Shown in pieces: positions 14,871 through 20,920 of a stretch of 20,920 nucleotides of DNA. Numbering within the stretch: the stretch's first letter is position 1; each line of letters begins with the position of its first letter. Under the pieces are notes generated by a model, which was not told the origin of the DNA, ran no database searches, and saw only the letters and a list, made by a program, of their open reading frames with translations. The stretch lies in the NCBI GenBank assembly GCA_020200675.1, contig JAIVIG010000031.1, forward strand, positions 1 to 20,920. Reading direction: 5' to 3'. The translations under genes were made by a program, and so were the position numbers. This DNA is from Actinomycetota bacterium (GTDB lineage Bacteria > Actinomycetota > Rubrobacteria > Rubrobacterales > Rubrobacteraceae).

Positions 14871-15221
14871 CTACGGCGAGGACGAGCGAGATCTGCGGGC
14901 ATCGACTAGAAGCAACAAGATCAAGGCGACCTCGAAGATTTTGGCGGTGTATCCAATAGGAGTGCGTTCTCCGAACAGGATCCAGAGAAAGATGGTGAGC
15001 GCCGCGTACCCGATCAGGGTCCACCGCACGGCGTTCCGGTAACGCGCGAGCTGAGGGAACGGCAGGTACAGCCCTGCTAGCAGCGCGAGGTAGCCTAGGC
15101 CGTTGAGGATAAATACCGGGTCGGGGAAATTGAGCGAGAAGTGGATGAGCGCCGTGCCGAGGGTGAAGAGGACTATACCGATCTGGAGTGCGAAGTTCGC
15201 GGGTCTACTCGAAGAAGTCAT
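14871..15221 (-). CDS. Four-helix membrane protein of unknown function
   Basis: A 116-residue hydrophobic protein with four predicted transmembrane segments: FALQIGIVLFTLGTALIHFS (about 10-30), FILNGLGYLALLAGLYLPF (about 36-55), WTLIGYAALTIFLWILFG (about 67-85), and AKIFEVALILLLLVDARR at the end. His27, in the first helix, and Asp33 in the following loop are the only charged or polar features in an otherwise plain protein. I do not recognise a family with certainty. The ATG at 15221 comes three bases after the stop of the MFS gene, so it is coupled to it and probably works in the same membrane process. No frame damage is visible. Confidence 0.8.
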   Translation of the reverse strand: MTSSSRPANFALQIGIVLFTLGTALIHFSLNFPDPVFILNGLGYLALLAGLYLPFPQLARYRNAVRWTLIGYAALTIFLWILFGERTPIGYTAKIFEVALILLLLVDARRSRSSSP

Positions 15222-15224
15222 AGA

Positions 15225-16496
15225 TCACGCTCCCGGTTTTCGTGGTTTGCGAAGAGACCTCCGTCCAAGGAAGAACGGCTTCACGATGTTCCTCCTCGCG
15301 AGGATCGCGGAGTGGTTCGGTAGCAGGGCCGCCGCTGCCACCAGCAGAGCCAGTGCCGCCAAAATGCCGCCGATCCAGTAGGGAGACGGCACGCCGAGGT
15401 GGTCGAAGGCGAGGCCCGAGATCAAGGGCCCGAGGATCAGGGTCAGGCTGAGGATAGCCTGCTGGCCACCCATGACCTTGCCCTGCTCGCGCTCCGAGAC
15501 GCGTCGCGAGACCAGAGCCGTCAAGGCGGGGATAGCGAGACCAATACCTATCGCCAGTATCCCCACGACCGGATAGAGCAGAGGACCGAAAGGCACGAGC
15601 GCTATCAGGCCGAGGTTGAGAGCCATCAGCGCGAGGCCGCCTAGCAGGAGCCGTTTCTCGCCGAAGCGCGGCTGTAGCTTTCCGAGCAGTACGCCCTGCG
15701 TGAGCACCGCGCACGCGCCGACAAACGCGAAGAAGAAGGCGTTGGCGGTGGCGTCCCAACCGAAGCGCACGTTGCTGAAGAGCGGGAAGTTGGTCAGCAG
15801 TCCCGCGAAGGACAGGTTCAACAAGAAGACCGCGAGTAGCAGCACCCGGATGCTGACCATGCCCAGCATGCTACCGAGCTGCGTAACAGGGTTGAGGCGG
15901 AGGATCGGGGTCGACGTTCGGCGCATCATCGGTAGCGATTCCGGCAGGATGAGGAAACCTAACGCCACGTTGACCAGAGCCAACGCCGATGCGGCGAAGG
16001 CCGGAGCGCTGAGAGAGAAGAGGCTCAAGAAGCCGCCGAGGACGGGGCCGGCGATCAGGCCGAGCCCGAAGGCGGCCCCGACCAGGCCGAGTCCGCGGGC
16101 GCGATCCGCGGGCGAGGTGCTGTCGGCTATGTAGGCCTGGGCGGTCGCCAGAGTCCCGCTGGCGCCGCCGGCCAGAGCGACGGACACGACCAGCAGAAGT
16201 AATGTGTCCGCCAGACCGAGCAGCAGGTAGGCGAGCGACGTGCAGAACAGGCAGAACAATAGTACCGGACGGCGTCCGACCCGGTCCGAGAGGCCGCCCA
16301 GGAACGGCCCGCCGAAGAACTGCATCGCCGCGTACAGGGACCCGAGTAGCCCGATCAGTACAGCGCCCGACGTGTATCGCTGCACGTAAAAAGGCAGCAA
16401 CGGTATCACGATGCCGTACCCGATCATGTCCACGAAGACCGTGACGAAGAGGAACGCTAACGGCGATCCGCGCCACATACGGCGCATCTTTAACAT
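15225..16496 (-). CDS. MFS transporter, TetA/multidrug-resistance type
   Basis: A 12-helix proton-driven efflux pump of the TetA/DHA1 type, 423 residues. The N-terminal helix contains FVTVFVDMIGYGIVIPLLPF with the family Asp. The loop 2-3 motif A is GGLSDRVGRRPVLLF; motif C-like GAAFGLGLIAGPVLGGFLS follows. In the second half, RFGEKRLLLGGLALMAL and RRVSEREQGKVMGGQQAI are typical of TetA relatives. The ATG at 16496 overlaps the end of the acyltransferase gene (ATGTTAA); an inner ATG (16487) is possible. The open frame continues far upstream to 17315, but that part is an out-of-frame shadow of the acyltransferase. Substrate cannot be told; pairing with an acyltransferase suggests a lipid or lipophilic compound. 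Intact as far as I can see. Confidence 0.9.
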   Translation of the reverse strand: MLKMRRMWRGSPLAFLFVTVFVDMIGYGIVIPLLPFYVQRYTSGAVLIGLLGSLYAAMQFFGGPFLGGLSDRVGRRPVLLFCLFCTSLAYLLLGLADTLLLLVVSVALAGGASGTLATAQAYIADSTSPADRARGLGLVGAAFGLGLIAGPVLGGFLSLFSLSAPAFAASALALVNVALGFLILPESLPMMRRTSTPILRLNPVTQLGSMLGMVSIRVLLLAVFLLNLSFAGLLTNFPLFSNVRFGWDATANAFFFAFVGACAVLTQGVLLGKLQPRFGEKRLLLGGLALMALNLGLIALVPFGPLLYPVVGILAIGIGLAIPALTALVSRRVSEREQGKVMGGQQAILSLTLILGPLISGLAFDHLGVPSPYWIGGILAALALLVAAAALLPNHSAILARRNIVKPFFLGRRSLRKPRKPGA

Positions 16497-17407
16497 CGCT
16501 TCGCTCCGCCCCGTTCGATCAGACGCAGCGCCTCTTCCAGAGCCGCCCGGCCGACAGACATCTCGACTGAATCGCCGGCGTGGATGGGCCGGCCGAACGC
16601 GACCCTCGTGGTTACGTTGCGCAGTGCGGGCGTCAACATCTGGAACGTGGCGGCGAGCCACTCGCGGTCTTCCTTCCGGCGGCGCAGGAAGGTTAGAGGG
16701 TTGCGCAGGGCCGTAGGGGAGAGCACGCCGCTGACGATGACTGGGACGACTACGAGGTCCGGCACGAGTCGCGCGAAGAGGTCCACGCTCGCCGACCAGT
16801 GCTCGAGGGCCTCCACCGCGCCGGGCAGTACCGCGGGGTCCGGTTCGATCTTTCCGCCGGGAAACGTCAGAACCGCCCCACCCCCGCGCAGGTGTCGGGT
16901 CGCGGTCCGGACCAGCCCGAAGCGTCCCGGAGGTTGCTCGTTCACGGTGAATAGGTATCGCGAGGTGTTCGGTAGCGCATCCAGAAACGGTCGCTCCGCC
17001 GCCACCACGCGCAGGTCTGCTCTGGGGGTAGTGGCGAACAGGGCTACCGTATCGGAGAGCCCCGGATGGTTCGCAGCCAGCAGCAACGGACTCTCCCGCG
17101 GCACGTTCTCCAGGCCCTCGACCTCCACGCGACGGGCCATCCGCTCCAGAGCCCACGCGCCACCTGCCGCCAGCCCCGATTCGCCGACGATCTCGTCGTA
17201 GGTCGCGACCTGACGCGCCAGCCGTCGCGCCGGTATCCGCGAGATTAGTCCCAGTAAGTGCCGACCATAGCGTAGCCCACCCAGGCCGAAGGCGGAGAGC
17301 AGGTCGTCGGCGCACACCTTCGTGAGCACCTCGATCTGCCCCGAACGCTCCGACACGGCCGGACGAGACGGGCTGATGGCAGGCTGTTGGGATGCGTCGT
17401 CAAGCAT
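16490..17407 (-). CDS. PlsC-like lysophospholipid acyltransferase
   Basis: A 305-residue acyltransferase of the 1-acylglycerol-3-phosphate acyltransferase superfamily, which transfers fatty acyl groups from acyl-CoA or acyl-ACP to a lysolipid at the membrane. The catalytic HX4D motif is AANHPGLSDTVAL (His114, Asp119). Later blocks are FTVNEQPPGRFGLV (glycerophosphate-binding region) and VLTFPGGKIEPDP (FPGG, 182-185). About 90 N-terminal residues precede the domain, more than in standard PlsC, with a Ser/Pro-rich start. It begins the minus-strand operon of acyltransferase, MFS pump and two small membrane proteins. Ribosome-binding site is weak (CGGCAGATC before the ATG). The 96 nt upstream hold short inverted repeats (next entry). 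Confidence 0.85.
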   Translation of the reverse strand: MLDDASQQPAISPSRPAVSERSGQIEVLTKVCADDLLSAFGLGGLRYGRHLLGLISRIPARRLARQVATYDEIVGESGLAAGGAWALERMARRVEVEGLENVPRESPLLLAANHPGLSDTVALFATTPRADLRVVAAERPFLDALPNTSRYLFTVNEQPPGRFGLVRTATRHLRGGGAVLTFPGGKIEPDPAVLPGAVEALEHWSASVDLFARLVPDLVVVPVIVSGVLSPTALRNPLTFLRRRKEDREWLAATFQMLTPALRNVTTRVAFGRPIHAGDSVEMSVGRAALEEALRLIERGGAKRC

Positions 17408-17503
17408 GATCTGCCGGTCTCGCGCTCATACAATACTTTAGTACGTCCACGCTCTAGACGTGGTTTGCTCTCGGTGTGAAGAGGTCGAACCCGGGCGAAG
17501 CTC
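17408..17503. promoter_or_regulatory. folB-acyltransferase gap with inverted repeats
   Basis: Both flanking genes read leftward. The gap holds ACGTC (17443-17447) and GACGT (17457-17461) as inverted arms around CACGCTCTA, and TACT/AGTA arms around TT (about 17434-17443). The AT-rich TACTAAAGTATTGTATG on the minus strand could include a -10 for the acyltransferase gene. These are candidate regulator sites only; no clear -35 and no terminator after folB is visible. Confidence 0.3.
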
Positions 17504-17911
17504 TTACGCGAAACCAACTTCGCGGCGGCGCAAAACCTCGACGGCGGAGCCGGTGAGTACGGTGTCGTCGAGCCGGACGTTTGGCTTGGCGACCTTGACG
17601 CGGACTGCCTGCACCGTAGGATAATCTTCCAGTACCGTACCGGCGATCCTTTCGGCGACCGTCTCGGTCAGGCTGACTGGCGGTCCCTCCACGATCTCCT
17701 TGGCCCGGCGGTGAACCTCGCTGTAGTCGACCGTCCTTGTCAGGTCGTCGGAGAGTCCCGCGGCTTGCAGGTCGAGACGCAGCTCGATGTCCACGACGAA
17801 GGGTTGGCCCAGCTCGCGTTCGGCGGGCAGTGTCCCGTGGCGGCCGTGGAAGATCATACCTTCGAGCAGTATCCTGTCCTCGCTCGCTGTGTTTCTCTCG
17901 CCACCGTTCAT
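17504..17911 (-). CDS. folB: Dihydroneopterin aldolase
   Basis: A 135-residue FolB-type aldolase that splits 7,8-dihydroneopterin into 6-hydroxymethyl-dihydropterin and glycolaldehyde in folate synthesis. The N-terminal signature is FHGRHGTLPAERELGQPFVV (about 21-40), with the conserved Glu31 of the Glu-Arg pair; DYSEVHRRAKEIVEG is the helix after the crossover; SLTETVAERIA (80-90) is the active-site helix; VRVKVAKPNV near 104-111 contains the expected catalytic Lys109. Length is normal. It faces the RibD-C/MDR/PTPS set across an 83-nt gap and is the only clearly pterin-specific enzyme of known type here. CATACT lies seven bases before the ATG, so the mRNA may be leaderless. FolK and FolP genes are not in the window. 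Confidence 0.92.
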   Translation of the reverse strand: MNGGERNTASEDRILLEGMIFHGRHGTLPAERELGQPFVVDIELRLDLQAAGLSDDLTRTVDYSEVHRRAKEIVEGPPVSLTETVAERIAGTVLEDYPTVQAVRVKVAKPNVRLDDTVLTGSAVEVLRRREVGFA

Positions 17912-17994
17912 CTGGTGCAGTATGCCAGGATGCGAATGCTCGTGCGCAACGTACCGGCCGTGTTAACCTTCTAACTGTCCGAGGGTGTCTTCTC

Positions 17995-18699
17995 GTGGGC
18001 GATATGGAAACTGTGGAGAAGAGAGCAAATACCCGTCCGGCGGTTACCGTGAGCTACGCCCAGACGCTCGACGGGCGTCTGGCGACCACGAGCGGCAGCT
18101 CGCAGTGGATCAGTTCGTCCGAGTCGCTTTGCTTTGCCCACACCCTGCGCGCAAAGCACGAGGCGATCATGGTTGGCGCCGGTACGGCGTGTAGGGACGA
18201 CCCTCGCCTGACGGTACGCCTCGTCTCCGGAAAGAACCCTCTACGAGTCGTCGTGGACAGCGCCCTGCGAACACCGCTTAACGCCGCGGTGCTCGCGAAT
18301 GGAGTCGCGGCCGGCACGGTCCTCGCGGTGACCGAGCGCGCTTCCGCCGACCGCTGCGCCGAAGCCAGACACGTGGGCGCCACCGTCCTGCGGCTGCCGG
18401 CCGATACCGAAGGCCGCGTGGACCTGAAGGCCTTGTTGTCGGAGCTATACGCGTGGGGCGTTAGCTCGGTGCTGGTTGAGGGAGGGGCGGCCCTGATCAC
18501 TTCCTTGCTGTGCGATCGGCTCGTGGACCGCCTCGCCGTCTGCGTCGCGCCCAAGATCCTGGGTAGCGGCATCGAGGCCGTGGGCGACCTCGGGATCTGC
18601 GAGTTGAACGACTCTCTGGCCCTGGTAGACACTTCTATCGTCCACTACGGTGTAGACATCGTCTTCGATAGTCGCATCGAGTACCCGGACAGCGCCTGA
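17995..18699 (+). CDS. RibD C-terminal-type reductase (pyrimidine/pterin reductase family)
   Basis: A 234-residue protein made of only the reductase half of RibD, which in riboflavin synthesis reduces a ribosylamino-pyrimidine with NADPH; lone domains of this kind include dihydrofolate-reductase-like enzymes of other pathways. Conserved parts are VSYAQTLDGRLATTSGSSQW (substrate loop near residue 20-38), HTLRAKHEAIMVGAGTACRD followed by DPRLTVR, PLRVVVDS, and VLVEGGAALITSLL near the C-terminus. GAGGG nine bases before GTG 17995 favours that start; ATG 18004 costs three residues. The stop overlaps the ATG of the dehydrogenase gene by one base, so the two are co-translated. No deaminase domain and no other rib gene is present, so a role in riboflavin itself is unlikely. 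Confidence 0.85.
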   Translation: MGDMETVEKRANTRPAVTVSYAQTLDGRLATTSGSSQWISSSESLCFAHTLRAKHEAIMVGAGTACRDDPRLTVRLVSGKNPLRVVVDSALRTPLNAAVLANGVAAGTVLAVTERASADRCAEARHVGATVLRLPADTEGRVDLKALLSELYAWGVSSVLVEGGAALITSLLCDRLVDRLAVCVAPKILGSGIEAVGDLGICELNDSLALVDTSIVHYGVDIVFDSRIEYPDSA

Positions 18700-19531
18700 T
18701 GAGGGCCGAGCCGACTCCGGGAATGATCAGGCCCGGTGAGCTCGAAGCTCGTGCTCTCTGGTTTACCGCACCACGAACCGCGGAGTTTCGCCCGGAGAGC
18801 GCGCCATCTCCTGGAGCGGGTGAGGTGCGCGTCCGGGCGGCAGCCTCGGCTTTGAGCCAGGGTACCGAGATGCTCGTTTATCGCGGCGAGGTTCCGGCTG
18901 ACCTGCCGCTCGATCTGCCCACCTTCGCCGGTAGCTTCGGTTTCCCGATCAAGTACGGCTACGCCACCGTCGGTCGCGTCCTCGACACTGGTGTAAGCGT
19001 CGAAGACCTCGTCCCCGGAGACCTTGTCTTCGTTCACCACCCGCACCAGGACGTGTTCGTGGTGCCCGCCGGCATGCCGGTGCGCCTCTCCGACGGGCTC
19101 GACCCGTTGCTCGGTCTCTTCGTCGCTAACCTCGAAACCGCCGTGAACGTCGTCCACGATACCCCGCTTAGTCTCGGCGAGACAGCCCTCGTCTTCGGGC
19201 AGGGTGTGGTGGGTCTACTGGTGGCTCAGCTGCTCAGGCTCGTCGGCGCGAGCCGGGTCCTGGCAGTGGACCCGCTGAAGAAGAGGCGGGAGCTGGCGCG
19301 CGCCGTTGGCTTGGACGAGACGTTCGAGCCCGGCGACGATCTACCCGAGCGTATCCGCGCTGGGATCTCGCCCGGCGGACGGAGACGGTGCTCGGTCTGC
19401 TGCCCCGACTATGCCTGAAAGAACTTATCTCCCACCGCTTCCCTTTCGAAGAGGCGCCGGAGGCCTACCGGCTCGTGGACGAGCGCCCCGGCGAGGCAGT
19501 ACAGGTAATCCTCACGCACGAGGAACTCTGA
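18699..19531 (+). pseudogene. MDR-type dehydrogenase broken by a deletion and frameshift
   Basis: A medium-chain dehydrogenase/reductase related to the BchC-like/zinc-independent branch: the N-terminal catalytic domain (SQGTEMLVYRGEVPADLP, FGFPIKYGYATVGRVLDTG, GDLVFVHHPHQDVFVVP) and the Rossmann core (LVFGQGVVGLLVAQLL, VLAVDPLKKRRELARAVGLD) are readable to about residue 229. Then the frame turns Arg/Cys-rich and stops at 19418. In another frame, 19380-19531 reads ETVLGLLPRLCLKELISHRF, then PFEEAPEAYRLVDE and EAVQVILTHEEL, the normal family C-terminus. Relatives have roughly 80 more residues in between, so a segment of about 250 bp was lost near 19378, with a shift of frame. The typical zinc ligands are not present even in the intact part. 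It is coupled to the reductase before it and followed by PTPS. Confidence 0.75.
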
Positions 19532-19541
19532 GGAGGCCCGG

Positions 19542-19919
19542 ATGTACGAAATCTACATAGCGGCGCAGTTCGAGGCGGCCCACCGGCTCATCGGCGACTT
19601 CGGACCGGCGACCCGCCCCCACGGACACACCTACCGGATGGAGGTGATCGTACGAGGCGAGCGCCTCAAGGATGACGGAACCCTCTACGACATCGGCCAG
19701 CTACGCCCGGCCGTCGAGGATCTCGCCGCCTCACTACACTATCGGGACCTGAACGACGTGCCCGACCTCGCGGGCGTGAACACGACGGCGGAGGCGGTCG
19801 CTCACTACTGCTGGGACCGACTCGCCCCTCCTCTGCGCGGCCAGGGGCTCGATTCGCTGGTGGTGCGAATCTGGGAGTCGCCACAAGTCTACGCCGCCCG
19901 CGAAGACTCGCTGGCCTGA
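19542..19919 (+). CDS. 6-pyruvoyl-tetrahydropterin synthase/QueD-fold protein lacking the catalytic triad
   Basis: A 125-residue T-fold protein of the PTPS/QueD family, whose members convert dihydroneopterin triphosphate into pterin products. The three zinc-binding histidines are kept: His14 in FEAAHRL and His27/His29 in RPHGHTY. The pterin-anchoring Glu112 (VRIWESPQVY) and the TxxE segment NTTAEAVAHY also fit. The catalytic Cys that normally stands four or six residues before the HGH (CxxxHGH in QueD) is Ala or another residue here, and the usual LDH element before LN is LHYRDLN, so Asp and His of the triad are also replaced. It may therefore catalyse a different step or only bind a pterin. 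GAGGAGG lies five bases before the ATG. Confidence 0.85.
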   Translation: MYEIYIAAQFEAAHRLIGDFGPATRPHGHTYRMEVIVRGERLKDDGTLYDIGQLRPAVEDLAASLHYRDLNDVPDLAGVNTTAEAVAHYCWDRLAPPLRGQGLDSLVVRIWESPQVYAAREDSLA

Positions 19920-19932
19920 TCTTCTTTGCGCG

Positions 19933-19961
19933 TTGCCTTCGTCACCGCGACGGTCTACTAA
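19933..19961 (+). promoter_or_regulatory. Promoter of the DUF4258/DUF2283 pair
   Basis: TTGCCT (19933-19938) and TACTAA (19956-19961) are separated by exactly 17 bases, the optimal spacing for a housekeeping promoter, and this is the best -35/-10 pair I find in the window. Transcription would start about four or five bases before the ATG at 19972. No ribosome-binding site lies in between, so the transcript is nearly leaderless. Confidence 0.6.
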
Positions 19962-19971
19962 AGCTACACTG

Positions 19972-20205
19972 ATGCCCAGGTTCGAGCGCGTAACCTTTCT
20001 GCCCCACGCCCGCGAGCGTATGGAGCAGTACGGGATCTCTGAGGAGGAGGTCCGTTCGGTCCTCGAAGCGCCGAGCGAAGAGGGAGTGGCCAACTTAGGC
20101 AGGAGCTACGCCCAGAAGCTCCTCTCCAGGCGGCTCGTGCGCGTGATCTACAATGTGGGCATGGACGAGGCGGTAGTCGTCTCCGTCATGCTCCGCAGGA
20201 GGTGA
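19972..20205 (+). CDS. DUF4258-domain protein (toxin-like)
   Basis: A 77-residue protein with the DUF4258 pattern: a start of RFERVTFLPHARERMEQYGI, the helix SEEEVRSVLEAPSEE, and the C-terminal strands KLLSRRLVRVIYNVGMDEAV and VVSVMLRRR. The family resembles small RelE/HigB-type proteins in length and strand order and is often seen next to an antitoxin-like gene; a catalytic residue set is not certain. I start at ATG 19972, ten bases after a good -10 box; the open frame upstream (to 19933) is part of the promoter. The next gene begins five bases after its stop with its ribosome-binding site inside this gene's end, so the two are an operon. Confidence 0.75.
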   Translation: MPRFERVTFLPHARERMEQYGISEEEVRSVLEAPSEEGVANLGRSYAQKLLSRRLVRVIYNVGMDEAVVVSVMLRRR

Positions 20206-20210
20206 GAGCC

Positions 20211-20447
20211 GTGAGAATCAGCTACGACAAGGAGTCGGGAGCCTTCACCATCTACTTGAGGGAGGGCAAGCCCGACCACGCCGAAGATTTCTCTAAAGAA
20301 GCCGACGTTTACGTGGACGTGGACGCCGAGGGCCGGGTACTGAGCATCGAAGCCCTGAGCTTCGAGGACCTGCGGATAGCACTGGAGGAATGGGGCGGGA
20401 ACCTGGAGATCCCCGAGCGGATCGGTGAGGCTCGCTCAAGACGGTAG
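20211..20447 (+). CDS. DUF2283-domain protein, partner of the DUF4258 gene
   Basis: A 78-residue acidic protein with the DUF2283 pattern: VRISYDKESGAFTIYLREGK, then VYVDVDAEGRVLSIEALSFE, with alternating strands ending in a short helix. GTG 20211 is chosen because AGGAGGTGA (20198-20206) sits four bases before it; GTG 20202 would start inside that site. Small DUF2283 proteins commonly follow DUF4258 genes and are suspected to form toxin-antitoxin-like pairs, with this one the likely neutraliser. That role is inferred from gene order and size; no DNA-binding motif is visible to show self-regulation. Confidence 0.78.
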   Translation: MRISYDKESGAFTIYLREGKPDHAEDFSKEADVYVDVDAEGRVLSIEALSFEDLRIALEEWGGNLEIPERIGEARSRR

Positions 20448-20808
20448 AATCTACCGTGTAGGAGGATTTCAACTGTACCAAAAACGGCCCATTTTGAGTC
20501 AGGGTAATACGCTGAACGCCTGCGCCTCCTCGCTACCGGTTCGCTGGCGTCCTGTGGAGGTCCTGGCGCAAGCTGGGATTCCGCCCTTTTTGCTGTGTGA
20601 GAATCACGCTTCAAGGTGTAAACGTAGATGGGCGAATGCTTTCGCTCTTGATAAGCGCATAATGCGGTGGTGGCCTTTACGGGAGCTTGTTGTTTGTTGA
20701 CAGCTGGCCTCATTGTTCTTCACTTAATTTCGTTGGCTCAACAGAGCATCTCTGCTGGACACGAGGAAGGGAGGAATATGGGACTAGGAAGAGGAAACGG
20801 GTAGTGTT
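20448..20808. other. Non-coding gap before an IS1-like element
   Basis: No supported gene is visible. Base composition drops compared with neighbours from about 20580 on. A small perfect hairpin, CAGAG-CAT-CTCTG, lies at 20742-20754 without a T-run. I could not recognise an inverted repeat of the IS element in the stretch next to the transposase stop. The region probably includes the outer end of that element, so the real boundary lies somewhere between 20448 and 20808. Confidence 0.35.
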
Positions 20809-20920
20809 TCACTCTAGAATGATGCTCCTTCGCTCCAGGTTGTAGCGGTAGATGAAGAGCTTCAAGCAGCAATGGTGCATCCGGCGCGACTTGGAGAACG
20901 AGAGCGTCTTGCGCACGAAG
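20809..20920 (-). mobile_element. IS1-family-like transposase, C-terminal end (cut by the window edge)
   Basis: The minus strand reads FVRKTLSFSKSRRMHHCCLK, then LFIYRYNLERRSIILE and a stop. This matches the end of IS1-type transposases, where an R-x-T-L-S-F-S-K/R-S segment is followed by a His and by a terminal F-I-x-x-Y-N. The gene begins outside the window, so I cannot say whether the element is complete. The reading frame is open to the edge. It marks this border as mobile-element territory, next to the DUF4258/DUF2283 pair. Confidence 0.65.

Noticed and set aside
15225..17315. A 696-residue MFS protein with a long N-terminal extension
   Set aside because: The first about 270 residues are an out-of-frame reading of the acyltransferase gene. 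The MFS start at 16496 overlaps the acyltransferase stop as expected for an operon.
17737..17994. N-terminal extension of the RibD-C reductase
   Set aside because: It is antisense to folB and Arg-rich. The family homology begins after GTG 17995.
1..20920. CRISPR array, rRNA or known riboswitch
   Set aside because: No regularly spaced direct repeats, no rRNA-like stretch and no riboswitch core that I recognise.

Overview
The window is GC-rich and dense in genes. It reads like an actinobacterial chromosome, most probably a Rubrobacter-type lineage. That placement is an inference from GC-biased codon use, GTG/TTG starts, several starts that look leaderless, an ECF sigma/RskA pair, and a tiny LPKSG-anchored exported protein. 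No rRNA or other species marker is present.

Left part (1-1800): a gene-poor, eroded stretch. It holds a damaged small exported protein, a cold-shock-domain protein (minus strand), a leftover minus-strand coding fragment, and the C-terminal end of a tyrosine recombinase. The recombinase fragment lies on the 3' side of tRNA-Ser(GCT), with a bidirectional-looking terminator between them. This is the expected footprint of an integrated element that has mostly been lost. To its right are a YihY/BrkB membrane protein (minus) and a sigma factor/anti-sigma pair (plus).

Middle part (4300-14440): a truncated alpha/beta hydrolase, topoisomerase III, and a 74-residue sortase-type mini-protein followed by stacked hairpins and a strong terminator. 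Then comes a tightly coupled plus-strand operon: FAD oxidoreductase, ABC ATPase, ABC-2 permease and PIG-V-like glycosyltransferase. A divergent LacI repressor/DHA2 efflux pair follows, with a perfect 14-bp operator between the two genes.

Right part (14500-20920): a minus-strand operon of acyltransferase, TetA-like MFS, a four-helix membrane protein and a frameshifted membrane protein. FolB (dihydroneopterin aldolase) is also on minus. Facing FolB is a coupled plus-strand set: a RibD-C-type reductase, a broken MDR dehydrogenase and a PTPS/QueD-fold protein that keeps its zinc ligands but lacks the usual catalytic triad. Together these suggest an uncharacterised pterin-like pathway. A DUF4258/DUF2283 pair and the end of an IS1-like transposase close the window.

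A recurring theme is damage: at least five otherwise recognisable genes carry internal deletions, a truncation or a frameshift, and one more lacks a normal start codon. This is either real gene decay or a sequence-quality problem. The two most interesting signals are the divergent pterin-like cluster with its triad-less PTPS and the Met-rich LPKSG mini-protein.
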